The notes beneath the pieces are model-generated. The model saw only the letters and a list, made by a program, of their open reading frames with translations, was not told the DNA's origin and did no database searches. Below are positions 51,548 through 63,499 of a stretch of DNA of 64,000 nt, piece after piece. The DNA comes from Typha latifolia. Lineage: Eukaryota; Streptophyta; Magnoliopsida; Poales; Typhaceae. The stretch's first letter is position 1. The number at the start of each line of letters is the position of its first letter. The position numbers and the translations under genes are program-made. Location: positions 20,920,704-20,984,703 of the forward strand of contig CM034099.1 in NCBI GenBank assembly GCA_019914945.1, in the 5' to 3' direction.

Positions 51548-52384
51548 CATTGAAGTTCAAGACTGTGGTACTGGTATTATTCTGATGGAAGCTCATTTTG
51601 CTTAAAGAGCAGGGAACCTTTGGAGATCTAGCTGGTGATATACAGCCAATCTCTGATGGTTCCTGTATGCACAGAAAAAAAAAATTCTCACAGGGTAGGT
51701 GAAAATTATGAACAATCCAGGATGGAGGTCAATAGCAGATGGAGACATATATCGGGAGAGAAGAAAAGGCTGTGTGGCTTTCCAAGCTGCCTAAGCACCA
51801 GTTATCTCATAAAGCCTCTGTGCTACCATCTGATTTGCCTGATGCAACTATTCAGCTTAGTTAGTTTCCAATACTGAATATAGTTTCCTATCTCAGTACA
51901 TGAGAAAATATTGTTTTGTCATTTTCAGAATGCATTATTCAAGTTCTTAGTCTGTATATCCTTCCGACCAGCTGAAGAAGAGGTCATAGAATTTGCCCTC
52001 TTGTAGCTCCTTGATGCTTGTGCATATATAGTTGAATCTTTTATTTTGGTGAGAATAATATATAGTTGCATCTTTCTTTACATATATCAAGTCGTTCTTT
52101 TATTCTTGCTTGATGCGTCTTCATTGAGAACTCATGTCTCGAGAAAAGGACTCATGTGGATTCCTCCAGTATATTAGAAATACATGCAAATCTTTGTCAT
52201 ACTTGTAAATCATCATCATAATCCAAAGTTCAGAATGTTACGTTGGATGACCCCCTATAATTCTGTATATAATAGGGCTCCCAAATTTGACCTAACCAAA
52301 TTACCCTACCTTCGTACCCATTTGTTTTGCTGGTTGGATGAGTTGAGAAATCTTTATACACTTGCTGGGTGAGACAGATACTGA

Positions 52385-52527
52385 ATATTGGCAGAAACTA
52401 ACCAATGCCACATTTGATATTTTTTGTGATTGGGATGTTGCATGCTTGCATGTATTGTTCAGGTTTGTCTCAGGTACTAACCAATGCCACATATACTGGC
52501 AGAAACTAACCAATGCCACATAAGATA
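52385..52527. repeat. Three copies of ACTAACCAATGCCACAT
   Basis: The 17-mer ACTAACCAATGCCACAT occurs at 52397-52413, 52476-52492 and 52505-52521. The first and third copies are longer, sharing TGGCAGAAACTAACCAATGC and flanks, about 108 bp apart. This looks like local duplication in the region downstream of the F-box gene. Confidence 0.85.
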
Positions 52528-53009
52528 CTTGCAAGTTTCATATCTTGTGCGAATTTTTTTGTACTGACTTTAGATTTCACCAGCATATTCTACAGGTATA
52601 TTGTTGTTTCAACCTTTTCACACCTACAAGTGTTAGAAGCAGTAAGATGATGCAAGGTAGGTTCATTGTTGGCTCAGAAAAATGGATCTCTCTTTGAAAC
52701 AACAGATGGAGGGCAAGAGGGGAGATTTATCTCTTTAATGCTTGTTTCCAAATGTTTACAGTAAATGTTCTCAAAAGGAATTCTCCATAGAAGTTGCTCA
52801 CAGCTCTGATATTATATCCAATCTCAGATTTAGTATAAGGCTTGCTGATTGCTGTAGGGAAGAATAGTGTCCACCATTAATACCCTTAATTTAGTGTAGA
52901 TATCTGCAGCATTCCAGAACTCAATCAGTTGGTACCTATCCTCTTCAGGTCTTTTTTCCCTCAGAAATCTATCTACAACTTTACCGGTTTTGGAGGAGCT
53001 AAGTTTGGT

Positions 53010-53410
53010 TTTGGAAGTTTGGAAATTATTCTTGCCATCTAAAATGAAGATCTTCGTCTGTTGGCTGCCTAAGTAAACTTCATAGGAAAGATTTTCAAAT
53101 TAATTTTTTGGACTGGCATTCAAAGTGCCTATGTAACTCTTTTATAGAATCTTCACATAATATTTTCTTTCTAGCCTTTTAACCAGAGCTATCATAGAGG
53201 AGTTGGAGAAGAGAACAAATATTTGCTTTGACCCTGCTTCTGTAGTTGACTTGTCGAGTACGTGGTGCAAAATAAATATTTCCTAATAATCTATCTAGAT
53301 TTGCATGGGGCACGTTAATTGCTATAATCTGTTGGAGATTGTGGAATGAAAGAAAAAGATACTGTTCAGATGGGAAGCCAAAACTTCAGTAAGATTCTTC
53401 AGGATATCAG
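53010..53410 (+). pseudogene. LINE ORF2 relic (zf-RVT to C-terminal region)
   Basis: Translated pieces are LPSKMKIFVCW near 53030, matching the LPxKxKIFxW start of the plant LINE zf-RVT domain, and LIAIICWRLWNERKRYCS near 53310, matching the tryptophan-rich W-x-LWxERN segment that follows it. The frame is broken by stops and shifts between them. It is a dead fragment in the plus orientation. Confidence 0.6.
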
Positions 53411-55063
53411 ATCTATATATGACTTTATGTCACTTGTGATCTCTCTTTTTTTTTCAGTACATCATTTAATTTCCCTGATGGAATTTTAACTGAGGTATAG
53501 TTGCTACTTGTAGAAAAAGAAAAGAAAAAAATATTGGAGATCAAGCCATTTAACTTCTGTTCTCTGGCTACCACAAAAATTGCTGGACTGGACTGGATAT
53601 ATGAATCGTCTTGGAAAAGTGGGTATCGAATTCTTTCAGGGAACTCTTCAGAACCGAAAAATTCTCCCAGAAGAATAATGTGAAATCAACAAAACCTGGT
53701 AATATATTTCTAAGTGTTGGTGATGAGCAGGGCACTGTATTTTTTTTATGCTTTTGAGTAACTTTACGAGTTCTCTTGAAAGATGGACGATATATATAAA
53801 TATGGAGAATGTGGTTCTTGTTAAAGTTGTCTTCTAATGTTGGTTGCTCTGCGAAGGGCAACTACTTAAGATCCCCAACACATTTCCATCTGCGTGTATG
53901 TTTTAACACACCTGGGTGTTTATTTAGTATTGCTCCTGAGCATCTCATGCTCATTAGTGTGCAAAGAATTATGGGAACAAGATACTCTCTGAGTAACCAA
54001 ATCCTCTTGATTGTGAAACACAAGTTTGTGATGTTCTATTCCTTTTGTAGATGGAGGTAATTAGAGGTGGATGCTCCACCACAACTAGCACAAATCCAAT
54101 GTGAGCATTGGATTGCTCACTATTGCAGAGAAATTTTAGCGCATTGCAAAGTTATCCACTTACCGAGTTACTTCTCTCTAGATTCTAACTCTTCTCTTGA
54201 ATGACTTATGAACACAATGTTTCTCTATATCTGCTGCTCCATTAATATCCAGGTTTGTCGCATTCCAGCAGATTTGTTATATGTAGTATTGATCCAAACG
54301 TCGTCCTTTTTATTTAAGATTTCAGTAAAAGATGAAGTGAGCATTGACATCTTCTGAGAAGTGATCTTGATGCAGATGTGGTTATGCTAACAGCAATAAT
54401 AGCATATGGAATATGGTAATGGGTGTAGTGGGTGGAAGATGTGGGGCACTCCAATGATTAGGCCAATCTGTCCTTTTCTCATTTTTTTTCAATAATCTTG
54501 TATTTGTTTCTTAAATATTACTTATCTTAGTAGTGGAGTCTAGTGGTTTAGAAGCACCATCAAGTCCTGCCCAACAAAAAATAGAATTGGATTTATTTTG
54601 CTAATTTTGTGGGTAGTAATACAAACAACTAAGTGGTTGAAAATTATTCTTATAAACCAGATTTGCTTCTTTTTTTTCAGTTCAGTATCGTCCCGGTATT
54701 TTATTTAAGATAATATAGTTTAATCCATTAAAAAAAGAAGATAATATACTTTAAAGCGATTGCATAGTTTAGAAAAAACTATGCAAAGTGAAGCCGTTTG
54801 CTGTAAATTTTTTCAGGAGGTTCTCTCTATTCTTGATTCGGGAATTGGTAGAAAAAAAAGAAGCAAATCAAACTTACGGGATCTTCCACCCTCTCTGTCT
54901 TGCGTTCTCGGATAAAGAATAGATTGTCCTTTTACCTAGAAAAAGAGAGAATAGATTCGTCGGCCGTCTATTTAATTCGAGAAAATTACAATTGGCCTTC
55001 GTTTCTTCCACTGGATTTTCTTATAAAACGACAGAAGGCGGGGGGGTGTTTGTGGAAAAAAAG

Positions 55064-55064
55064 A

Positions 55065-55101
<37 letters not shown>
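55064..55101. repeat. TC microsatellite in the MUB leader
   Basis: About eighteen TC dinucleotides in a segment that behaves like the 5' leader of the MUB gene. Such TC-rich leaders are common in plants. Confidence 0.85.
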
Positions 55102-55103
<2 letters not shown>

Positions 55104-55581
55104 GTGTCTCTACTGTTTACTTTTTCTTCTCTGATTTCAACATAAGGGATTTCCAACTGGGTCTTCTCTCTCTGCTTCCTCCTTGGCTTGTTCGAATTCA
55201 TAAAGATCCATCTTTTTTGCGAACATGCTCTAGTAACAAGGCTTTTGATTTGCCTTCTTCGATTTTTTAGATTCGAAATCTGATTTGGGTCTTTGTTGAG
55301 ATCTGCTCTTATGTGGGCTAAGGTCAGAATTGCTGGCTAGAAGGGCTTCCTTGGAGAGATTTGTACATTACCTTGTCGTACTTGATTGTTGTTGAAGAAA
55401 AAGACTTCTTCTATTGCTTGGTTTGAAATACTCGTCAGCTTTAATCTGGGTCCCGATTCATTTGTGTCTGTGAATATAAATTCGTTAAATTTCTTGTTTC
55501 TGTGGCTTTAATTGATTTGGATGTGAGAGATCATGGAAAGTTGAGTTGAGTTGTGATTTAGGTCATCTGGTAGCGAATGAT
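55102..55581 (+). other. MUB 5' leader with probable leader intron
   Basis: A pyrimidine-rich, leader-like sequence precedes the ATG at 55582. TGTGATTTAG|GTCATC, with AG at 55559-55560, is a plausible acceptor, so a leader intron may end there. Candidate donors exist further upstream but cannot be fixed from sequence alone. Confidence 0.35.
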
Positions 55582-58500
55582 ATGGCTGGAGAGGATTCAA
55601 TTGAGCTCAAGTTTAGGCTCTTTGATGGCACCGATATAGGGCCGAGCAAATACGATCCTTCGACGACTGTGGCATCTCTGAAAGAAATTATATTGGCCCG
55701 GTGGCCCCAAGGTGAGAGCTTGATGGTGTTTGGCATATGGGAGTAGAGCTCATTTATTTTCTTTTCTCTTTCCATGATGCTTATTAATTTCAATTTCATT
55801 TTAATGTTCTTTGCCAGTTGAAAATTTTGTGAACCTTGGTTAGAATGGATAGGCCACTCTCTGATTTGATTAACTGGCTACGTAAATGCATTCTGCATAA
55901 AATTAAAGCTTTGATATACCTTTGATTACACAGTTCTCTTTAGATTCTGAATGAGAAAGTCTGATATCTTCGAATTCTTTTGATGATCTTTATTTGCAGC
56001 CGTTACAATCAATATGCATATTTTCCTTTCTGCTCCATTAATATGGTTTATCTAACTTAAATTGTCCTTAGCTGCTTTTGTGAGATGTTGTCCCATTTGT
56101 TTTCTAAATATACTTGTAGATGGGTCAGCCATTCCTTCAGCTGCTTCTGAATTTGTTATGGTTCGTTGTGGCAGAGAATAATGGACCTTATCATTTTAGT
56201 GTTGCATCATAATTCCTATCTGTAGGTACATTTATATCTTCAGTCCAACTTCAGGTGATAGCTTTTTACTTAGGTTGGCCATTTTCTTGTCCTCCATTTC
56301 CTAACAATCTTTGCTAAAATCGATTGGTCAAAGCTCAACATCAACCTCAAACTAATTATCTTACTATGAAATATATATACTTTATGTTTATTCCGTTGAT
56401 GGTTTCATTATGCATTATAACTAAAGGGGTTCATTTGCAATACTAGTGACATAGTCATCATGGTTGCTTGCTTTGTGGTTATTTTTCACTGCTCATATCT
56501 GAGTCATATTGAAATTAAATGCCTAGAAACTTACTCACAGTCAAAAGTAAAGAAAATGTTTTTCTCTAAATTTTTTTGTTGATAGGAAAAGAAATAGCTC
56601 CAAGAACAATAAATGATGTGAAACTCATCAATGCCGGGAGAATATTGGAGAATAATCACACTCTTGCTGAGTCCAGGGTTCCAGTTGGAGAGCTTCCTGG
56701 TGGTGTTATCACTATGCATGTAGTCGTGCACCCTCCTCAGATTGACAAAAACAAGGGTACTTTCTTCACTTTCCATTTCTTCATTGGCTTTCCAGTTTTG
56801 TTTATATTTTGGGAGTACTTTGCAACAGAGCACTGCGTCCGTTGGAGTAAATAACATTTATCTAGTGTATGTTCAGTTAGATAATGCACCGAGCGATACT
56901 GAGAGATAAGTCATATTTGTGGGGTTCTAAAAAGTGAAGCAAAAATGGAAATTGATTCTCAGTAGGTAGTTTGATTTTGACATCTGGTATTGCTCATCAA
57001 GCTATAATGTTGGTTAAGCTTGTTGTCCTTGACATATTAATTTATGAGAGTAGTGGGCATCTTTGATTGCTGGGAAAGTTGTCTTGGAATCAGCATAAGA
57101 ACATTTCAGATTGCTAGTTTAAGGATGGAAGAGAAATTATATTCTGGTGGCCACAGTTAGCAGTGGAAATATCTTAGTTACTTCTTGAAAAAGACCTTCC
57201 TTTTTTCCCACTTTTGCAAAAAGAGGAACCAATAGCTCATAAGGAGGTTGTGTGGAGGACAAGACATTGGCAATCTTACACTCGTTAATGGAGACCTTTT
57301 TCTTTTCATCGCTTACGCACATGACCACTTGAGTGCTGGGAAGCATGCCTTACCATAACACTGGGTAATGCCCTCTATATTTGACAACATTATAATGTCA
57401 TAGAACTACGGTTTGCTTCATCACGCACTAGTTCTTTTGTTGCCAATAAGTTTGGAGGTAACTGTCATGTCAAATCATCGAGGTGGATTCCGTAAACAGT
57501 GTATATCTTACCAACTAAATAGTTTAACAAGTCTTCTGCCTCAAAAGTATAGTTGTCTCTTCCTTTCGAAATTCACTTAGTTTATGAGTAAAAGGAGCTT
57601 CTGTAGCAAAATTAACCCAGGTGCTCCAGTCAAAAAATATAATGGATTTGAAGCAGGAAAATGATTTCTCGTCTAAAGTAGCCATTAGGAAGCATCTACA
57701 AATCTTTTAGCAGCACTAGGTTTTTTTTTTTTTTCAGAAGCAGCACATCTCATGCTAAGATAGATCCACTTAAAGAAGCTGTATGGTTTCAAGTCAATAT
57801 GCCCTCATTTAGTAACAGACAAGGTAGCTCAAGAAAGTAATTTTCTTTAGCTATAAGTAGGTGTTGTCCTTAGGAAACCCTGCTATGATTATAAAAATAG
57901 AATAAAATGTTGGAGGAGTAATTAGGTGGCATCCTGTTGTGCCCATGGAGAGCAGGTAATGTCACCAGATAATTAGAGTTACTATGTGTTGGATATGAAC
58001 TGAAGCCTAACCCAAAATACTAGGTGGGTTTCAGGTATGTATAATATATTAGGTTTGACACCAATATCTGAACCAATTAACTGGCTAAATTGGGTATGAT
58101 TTTGGAAGGGATTATATTATAATTAAATGGAGATTCAAGTCTACTCATACCAAGAAGTGAACAACCATTAATGAGGATTTTGGAACTTATATGAGGAGGA
58201 TAATAGACCACTAAATCACTAATATATCAGGGGAAAAAGTCGTGGAAAAGGGAGATCAAATATTATAAATGAAGAAAAGGACAGAAAGGTCATACTGATT
58301 TGCCTATCGTGTTGACATTTAGAGAAAGAAGAATTTGTTCACTTAGTATTATGAGCATAGTTTCTCTTGTTTCTATTAATTGATCATGAACTGTGTCTTG
58401 TAACCTTCATCTTGTTGTAACATCTTGATATTTTGTGCTTATGCATCTAAAAATTCTTCAGTGCTTATGGCATCAATGAGGTCTGCTCCATTAATATGTA

Positions 58501-58744
58501 ATATTGTCTGAACTGGATGTAATGAAGGTTCAAGCCTTCAGGGTATAATCTAGCTTAAGATAATGTCCTATATTTAGGATTTCAAATGTTTGTGTCTACT
58601 TACTGATATTTTATATTTGCTAAACTAATTCCAGCATATGGTCATCTTCCCTTCAATCTGGCACTAATGTTGATATTTTTCTTTACAGAGAAACAACTGG
58701 CTAATACTTCAAACCAGAATAGATGTTCATGCACAATCCTGTGA
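55582..58744 (+). CDS. MUB: Membrane-anchored ubiquitin-fold protein (MUB)
   Basis: Three exons, 55582-55711, 56586-56756 and 58689-58744, join in phase to 118 residues, exactly the MUB size class. The ATG at 55582 (MAGEDSIELKFRLFDGTDIG) is the family start. An upstream in-frame extension has no ATG. The ubiquitin-like fold runs to about residue 100, through TVASLKEIILARWPQGKEI, INDVKLINAGRILENNHTLA and GGVITMHVVVHPP. The C-terminus is CSCTIL: Cys115 in the CTIL box is expected to be geranylgeranylated, and Cys113 could be S-acylated. MUBs dock group VI E2 ubiquitin-conjugating enzymes at the plasma membrane. The last exon carries only the tail with the lipid anchor and lies 1.9 kb away. Confidence 0.95.
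56757..58688 (+). other. Large MUB intron 2, no gene recognised
   Basis: A 1.9-kb intron with AT-rich sequence and a T tract at about 57720-57735. A minus-strand ORF at 57137-57346 has no recognisable family. No clear transposon ends were found. Confidence 0.6.
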
Positions 58745-60063
58745 CGCATAGGATTATTGTTCGACTAAGAATCTGATCCGAGTTGGCTATTGGTGTTTCT
58801 ACTGGTCCTATTATGCTCCTGACCGTAAATTCAGTTGGACAGCTTGCTCTTGCAGGTATCTGAAGCTTCTCTAAATGTGCTCATAGGTTGCTTTGCATGA
58901 CTAAAGTTTTGCCACGGTCCCAGGTTTATTCTTCATTTATTTGTGTAGGATGAATTGGAAGAATATTGTGGTTGTGTAAATTGCAACGTTAACTGTACCT
59001 TTCTTTCTTGGCTACTTTTCTAAATGATGTGATTTGAATGATTCATTTCTCAAGGTCAGTACTCTTCGTAAAACCACTACGATTAGTCATGTACAAAAAC
59101 AGTTCAATTTTTGTAGCTTTGATAACATGGATTGAAGCTGTAAGAAAGGGGTTTCGAGAATAGTTTTGACAACACTAGTAATTTAGGACAGGCAGTACTC
59201 TAATGCTGGTATTTTTTTTTCCCCCTCTATTTTGCATGTAATATTGCGGTTTAGATACTGCCCTTTTAGTATATTTTCAGTAAATTACTGAAACATCCTA
59301 CTCAGGGTGTTCTTTTGTTTGCAAATTTAGTGACAAATGCAAGGGCTCCTTTGCTCATGGTGGATTTAATTATAATATATATATATATAGGATCTAACTG
59401 AAAATAGTGAAAAAGACAAGGTGCAAAACACAATAATAAATACAAAAAGTAGGGCTCTTAAAAGGCAATTTTATTTTCTCCTTTCTATAATGTTTAGCGC
59501 AAGCGAACTCCTCCTAATCTTCTAGTCGTCGAGACAACCAGACACGCTGTTGGGCTGTCCCAATCTACAGTCCGGTCCATCACGTACGTGATATTAAAAG
59601 GTGTGGACAATTAAACCCACCAACCAAAGAGATAAATAAAGGGCTTTATCTTTCTATGTAAAATTTCCAAACCGTGAATTGCATACCGAGGCCACAGAAG
59701 ATTCTACAATTTAATGTGAGATTGGCAAGAAGTTGCAATTAAACTAACTGATCAATAGTCTACCGACCATGGGTAGTAGTAGCGAATTCCATGCAAGGTT
59801 GTAGATAAAAGGATATATGGCTCTGAAGAAAGGACAACAAAACATGATATCTTAGACTAAAACATCTTTTAAAAGCCGAAAACAAACTTTTAGTAGTTCC
59901 TCTCTGATGCCATTAGATAATAGAACACTCACTCTGTGGGTGATCCACAATGCCTCTAATAAAGAAGATAACTCAAAGGTAGGGAGACTGAGACGAGGTG
60001 AAAGGAGGATGGAAGGATTCTTCTACTAGAACATGAGAGACTGGAATAAGAACCAAGGGGCCT
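58745..60063. other. Intergenic between convergent MUB and acidic-protein genes
   Basis: The MUB 3' UTR is expected on the left and the 3' UTR of the minus-strand acidic-protein gene on the right. A short TA tract occurs at about 59374-59391. No coding exon was recognised. Confidence 0.6.
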
Positions 60064-61512
60064 TCACTTCTTCCTCTTCTTCGGGGGTGGAAGTGCCTCT
60101 TCTTCGTCATCTTCTTCCTCTTCTTCGTTGTTCTCCTCATCATCCTCCTCTTCTACTGCCTCCTCCTCGTCCTGATCGCCATCGCCATCGCCATCGCCAT
60201 CCTCATCGTCATCCTCATCATTGTCGTTGTCATCATCATCATCGCCGCCATCCTCCTGGTCATTAGGCTCTTCCCCCTCTTCCTCTCCATTCTCTTCGCC
60301 ACCCGCACCGCCACCTGAACTTTTCTTGCCATTGTTGTTGTTGTTAGGTTTCTCATATCCTTCTCCATCTTCCTCCGATAGGTCCTCCTCACCCTCCCCA
60401 AAGTCACCGTCTTCATCCCCATCACCATCTTCATTCCCGTCTTCCTCACCAGCATCAACAGGCTCATCAGTTTTCTCGCTCCCACCTCTGCTCACTAGGA
60501 AATCAGGCATATTATAGAGCGGATCCTGAACAATTATAAGACTCATAACATCAGAATAACAAATTTTACAAACGAAAGCATAAAGAAACTACGGGCTTTA
60601 AATTTAAGTCAGGTAATGATAAACTGCTACTTGGCCAGGGGCAATTAATGGTATTTGTAAGGATGCTTTTTTTTTTTAATTCTTTCATTCTGTCAAAGTA
60701 GGTATTCAAATCATCAACTGCATTTGTACTACACAGACAAAATTTGGGATGAAACATCCTGAAGGCGAGCACAAAACAAAGGTTCAGATTAATGATTCAA
60801 TTGGAGCACGAAGCATACAATTTCTAGTGAGACTTGCAAATTTCCAAGTAAACAATGAATCCAGAACTGAACTTGGACAGGGCTCACATCTTGAAAAAGG
60901 AGGAGAGAAAAGAACCATTGCCTTCCTCACAAGAAAGGGGGCACGTGAGCAAAGTGACCGTTTGTCCTCCCACTCACGTGCAAAGGAATCCCTATTCTCC
61001 AACAGTGACGATATTTTTTTTATCGAGTCGGATATTTCCACTACTCGCACTAGAAGAATCCGATTCTAAAGAAGGCCGTGGCACGTGTCGGCCAGCCGAC
61101 GCGCCTAGTCGACCCGGTCAAAAGGCAGAGAGCAGTAGAAAAGGAGAGTGCAAATAATAAGAGTCTATAGATAATGGCGCATATTCGCTTCCCCTCCTCA
61201 TAACAAGTGCTATATGCGGAATGCTGCAATCCACATATAAACAAAACAAAAGGATGCTTTTATCCTCTTCGGAACTAAAATCCCGACAGATCCGTGACAT
61301 AATCCAAGCTCAGTTCCGTAAACTGTCCCCACCCCACCCCCCACCCGGCGTACAATAGCACCGAGCACGTGGAGGAGGACGAAACCTACGAACGGAGAGG
61401 AAGAAATGTTTACCCGGAGTGGGAGAGCGGCGAGCAGCAAGGTGGAGATGGCGTCCCCGGCGCAGGTTAGCGGGGTCCTTGGGAGCACGGGGGAAGGCAT
61501 CACGGTCTTCAT
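60064..61512 (-). CDS. Acidic Asp/Glu-rich, probably nuclear protein of unknown function
   Basis: Proposed exons 61414-61512 and 60064-60525 join in phase 0 to 186 residues. Exon 1 encodes MKTVMPSPVLPRTPLTCAGD and then ISTLLLAALPLR, ending at CGG|GTAAAC. Exon 2 begins after TTGTTCAG| with DPLYNMPDFLVSRGGSE, then becomes extremely acidic, with long Asp, Glu, Gly and Asn runs, and ends in ALPPPKKRKK, a basic nuclear-localisation-like tail. The composition resembles histone- or RNA-associated acidic chaperones, but no domain is recognisable. The exon 2 frame is clear; the choice of exon 1 is inference, and a further exon in the intron cannot be excluded. A leader intron at 61532-61808 (CGAG|GTACCT .. 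CCACACAG|) is also likely. Confidence 0.55.
61327..61346 (-). other. G-quadruplex motif in intron 1 of the acidic-protein gene
   Basis: On the sense (minus) strand the tract reads GGGTGGGGGGTGGGGTGGGG: four G-runs separated by single T loops, a textbook stable quadruplex. It begins about 68 nt after the proposed 5' splice site. Confidence 0.75.
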
Positions 61513-61808
61513 TGGGAACCGCAGCTCGACTCTGTGTGGAGACATGGGAGGTTGGAGGATGAGAGATGGAAAGAGAACCGCCAGATCTATCGTGTACGTT
61601 AAACAACGAAGCACGTAACATTTACTTTCACTTAAAAATAAAAATAAAACTTTATCCGAAAAATAAAGGAAGAGTAGCAAAGAAATCCAAGGGAGCGACG
61701 GAATTTTCTTTTTTTTTGAAATTTTCTTTCCGAAAAAGGCACAAACCCGCGAAGCAAATCGAATATTAGGGGCACGGACGCACGGTGTAGAGAGAGGAGA
61801 GGAGGTAC

Positions 61809-62120
61809 CTCGAAGTAGAGAATGGAGTGATCCGGCGAGCACTAACAGCTCATCGCCGACCGTCCGATCCCGATCTCTGTTCTCGGCTAAAGAGCAGAGC
61901 GAAGAAGAAGAAGAAGAAGAAGAAGAAGAAGAAGGGGAAGAGAAGTTAGTTGGGCTCCGCTCAGAGAAGAGAGTTTGGGCAGCTCGGGCAGGACGGGCAG
62001 AGCTGGACGGTAGGAAAGCCCGGTTCCGCTGCCCGTAGAAATAGAGCGAGTTGGAGGGCAAGTGGGAAATTAGATTAAGAGCAATGTAAACTCTGATTAG
62101 AGCTAAACATGACGCCATTA
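61809..62120 (-). other. Probable 5' leader exon of the acidic-protein gene
   Basis: The stretch ends in a good donor (TTCGAG|GTACCT on the minus strand) and contains a CTT run (AAG on the plus strand, about 61905-61932), common in plant leaders. The 302-codon minus-strand ORF across 61210-62118 is low-complexity in this part and crosses the proposed splice sites, so it is not called as a protein. Confidence 0.4.
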
Positions 62121-62383
62121 GTCCTCGTAACTTTTTCTTTAATTTAAATTAGCCCTCGTAACTTAGTCCTGGCTACGCAGGCGGCAGGACGGGCTCCGAT
62201 TTAATGAGTGCAGGGTCGCATACAGACACAATGTAGGAATTAGCTGCAGTGGAGTACTACGCGGCCATTAGATTAGATGTCAGATCATTGATCTTTTTAA
62301 CTCGACAGCCAATCACGGCTGGCTTCTGTAGTCGGGGCTGCAGACGATCTGCTCGCCTCTTTAATCGCTTTAAAGATCCACGG

Positions 62384-62394
62384 GTGGGCCCCAC
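62384..62394. promoter_or_regulatory. TCP-factor binding site (GTGGGCCCCAC)
   Basis: GTGGGCCCCAC matches the class I TCP consensus GTGGGNCCCAC exactly. It lies in GC-richer DNA about 270 bp upstream of the proposed leader of the acidic-protein gene, within promoter distance. TCP sites of this kind are enriched in promoters of growth-linked genes. Confidence 0.5.
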
Positions 62395-63480
62395 GTAACC
62401 AACCAATTAGTAGAGTGGGATAGGAATAGGATTCCCCCCCTCCTCCTCGCCATGACACTCTTGTTTTGATGCGTGGTTAAGCCCAGTAAGTACGTAGGTT
62501 AACAAGACCCAGCATTGGCCCTCGAAGAATGATGCCATGTACATAAATTTAACATTAATAATGAACTCACGAGTCACGAGGAATATCATGATAGATAGCA
62601 GACCACCTCTCATCCTTGTGGTGATGTGGTCCCTTCCTCACCTGCTGTACTCAAGGTCAAGGGGCTATGTTATAATAACTTCCTTTGGTTTTTTCTTTAC
62701 ATACAAATATGACTCACTGAAGTTAATAGTTGTACGTCTACATGCAAATAAAATACATATTACTTATTAGGGACTAGTAAGAGATAAACAAGGTTGAAAA
62801 TCAAAACATTCCGGAAACGTGACACTTTTCAGGTCGCCAAATTTTATTTCAAACTGTAGATGCCCCCAATAAACGGAAATTGAAGGAAAGATAATGGCCA
62901 TATGAATGGACAGATCCATCTTGCAAGTTTGTACAGGATCATAAGTTTTCGTACACTTTTGGTGGCCAAAATATCCTGTGAAAACTACTATTGACTCAGT
63001 CCGAAAAAAAGAAAGAAAACTAAATCAAGTTATAGTAAGGACTTGTTTGACTTGAGCGTTGCGCTGAACGTGGTAGTTACACTCATTTCTTATTCTAATT
63101 CTATGTACCTTAAATTAGTTTAAAAAATTGACAATTTTAATTGTAAACTAAAATAAAAGTATATCTATTATTTTTGACATGACAAATTAATAAAAATATA
63201 ATTTTACAGGGAAAATTGTTTGTCCACAATAGCCTACGTTCATAAATAGCGGTAAACATGACTCATTCAGTGAGTATTTGATTTGTAACCACACTTAGGA
63301 TGAAAACCAAATCTCACACATGTTCGGTCCTCCTCTAAGTGAGTTGATTCTCATTATCTATCTCCCACTTAGGGAAGGACTGGATAGGTGGGTTTGGGCC
63401 TTACACCCCTCAAGTTTGGTACCTTCAAATTAGTCTACAATTTGAATCCTCCTTAGAAGGGATTAAAGCTATCTGGACCT
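62395..63480. other. Intergenic, no gene recognised
   Basis: AT-rich sequence without coding potential. Short ORFs at 62407-62770 have no family features. The right part may already belong to the decayed LINE that becomes recognisable from about 63500. Confidence 0.5.
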
Positions 63481-63499
63481 TAAAGTCAAATTTTCATCT

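Larger units (their letters stand above)
51548..55063. other. F-box gene 3' region, repeat relics and MUB upstream region
   Basis: The first 300-500 bp should be the F-box 3' UTR. A short motif repeated three times lies at 52385-52527 and a LINE relic at 53010-53410. From 53450 to 54850 no coding exon was recognised; ORFs at 53568-53861 and 53809-54060 show no family features. From 54850 the sequence looks like the start of the MUB leader. Confidence 0.55.

Noticed and set aside
61210..62118. 302-codon minus-strand ORF as one protein
   Set aside because: It crosses good splice sites and consists largely of a leader (Ser run from CTT repeats) and intron sequence. Only 61414-61512 is proposed as coding.
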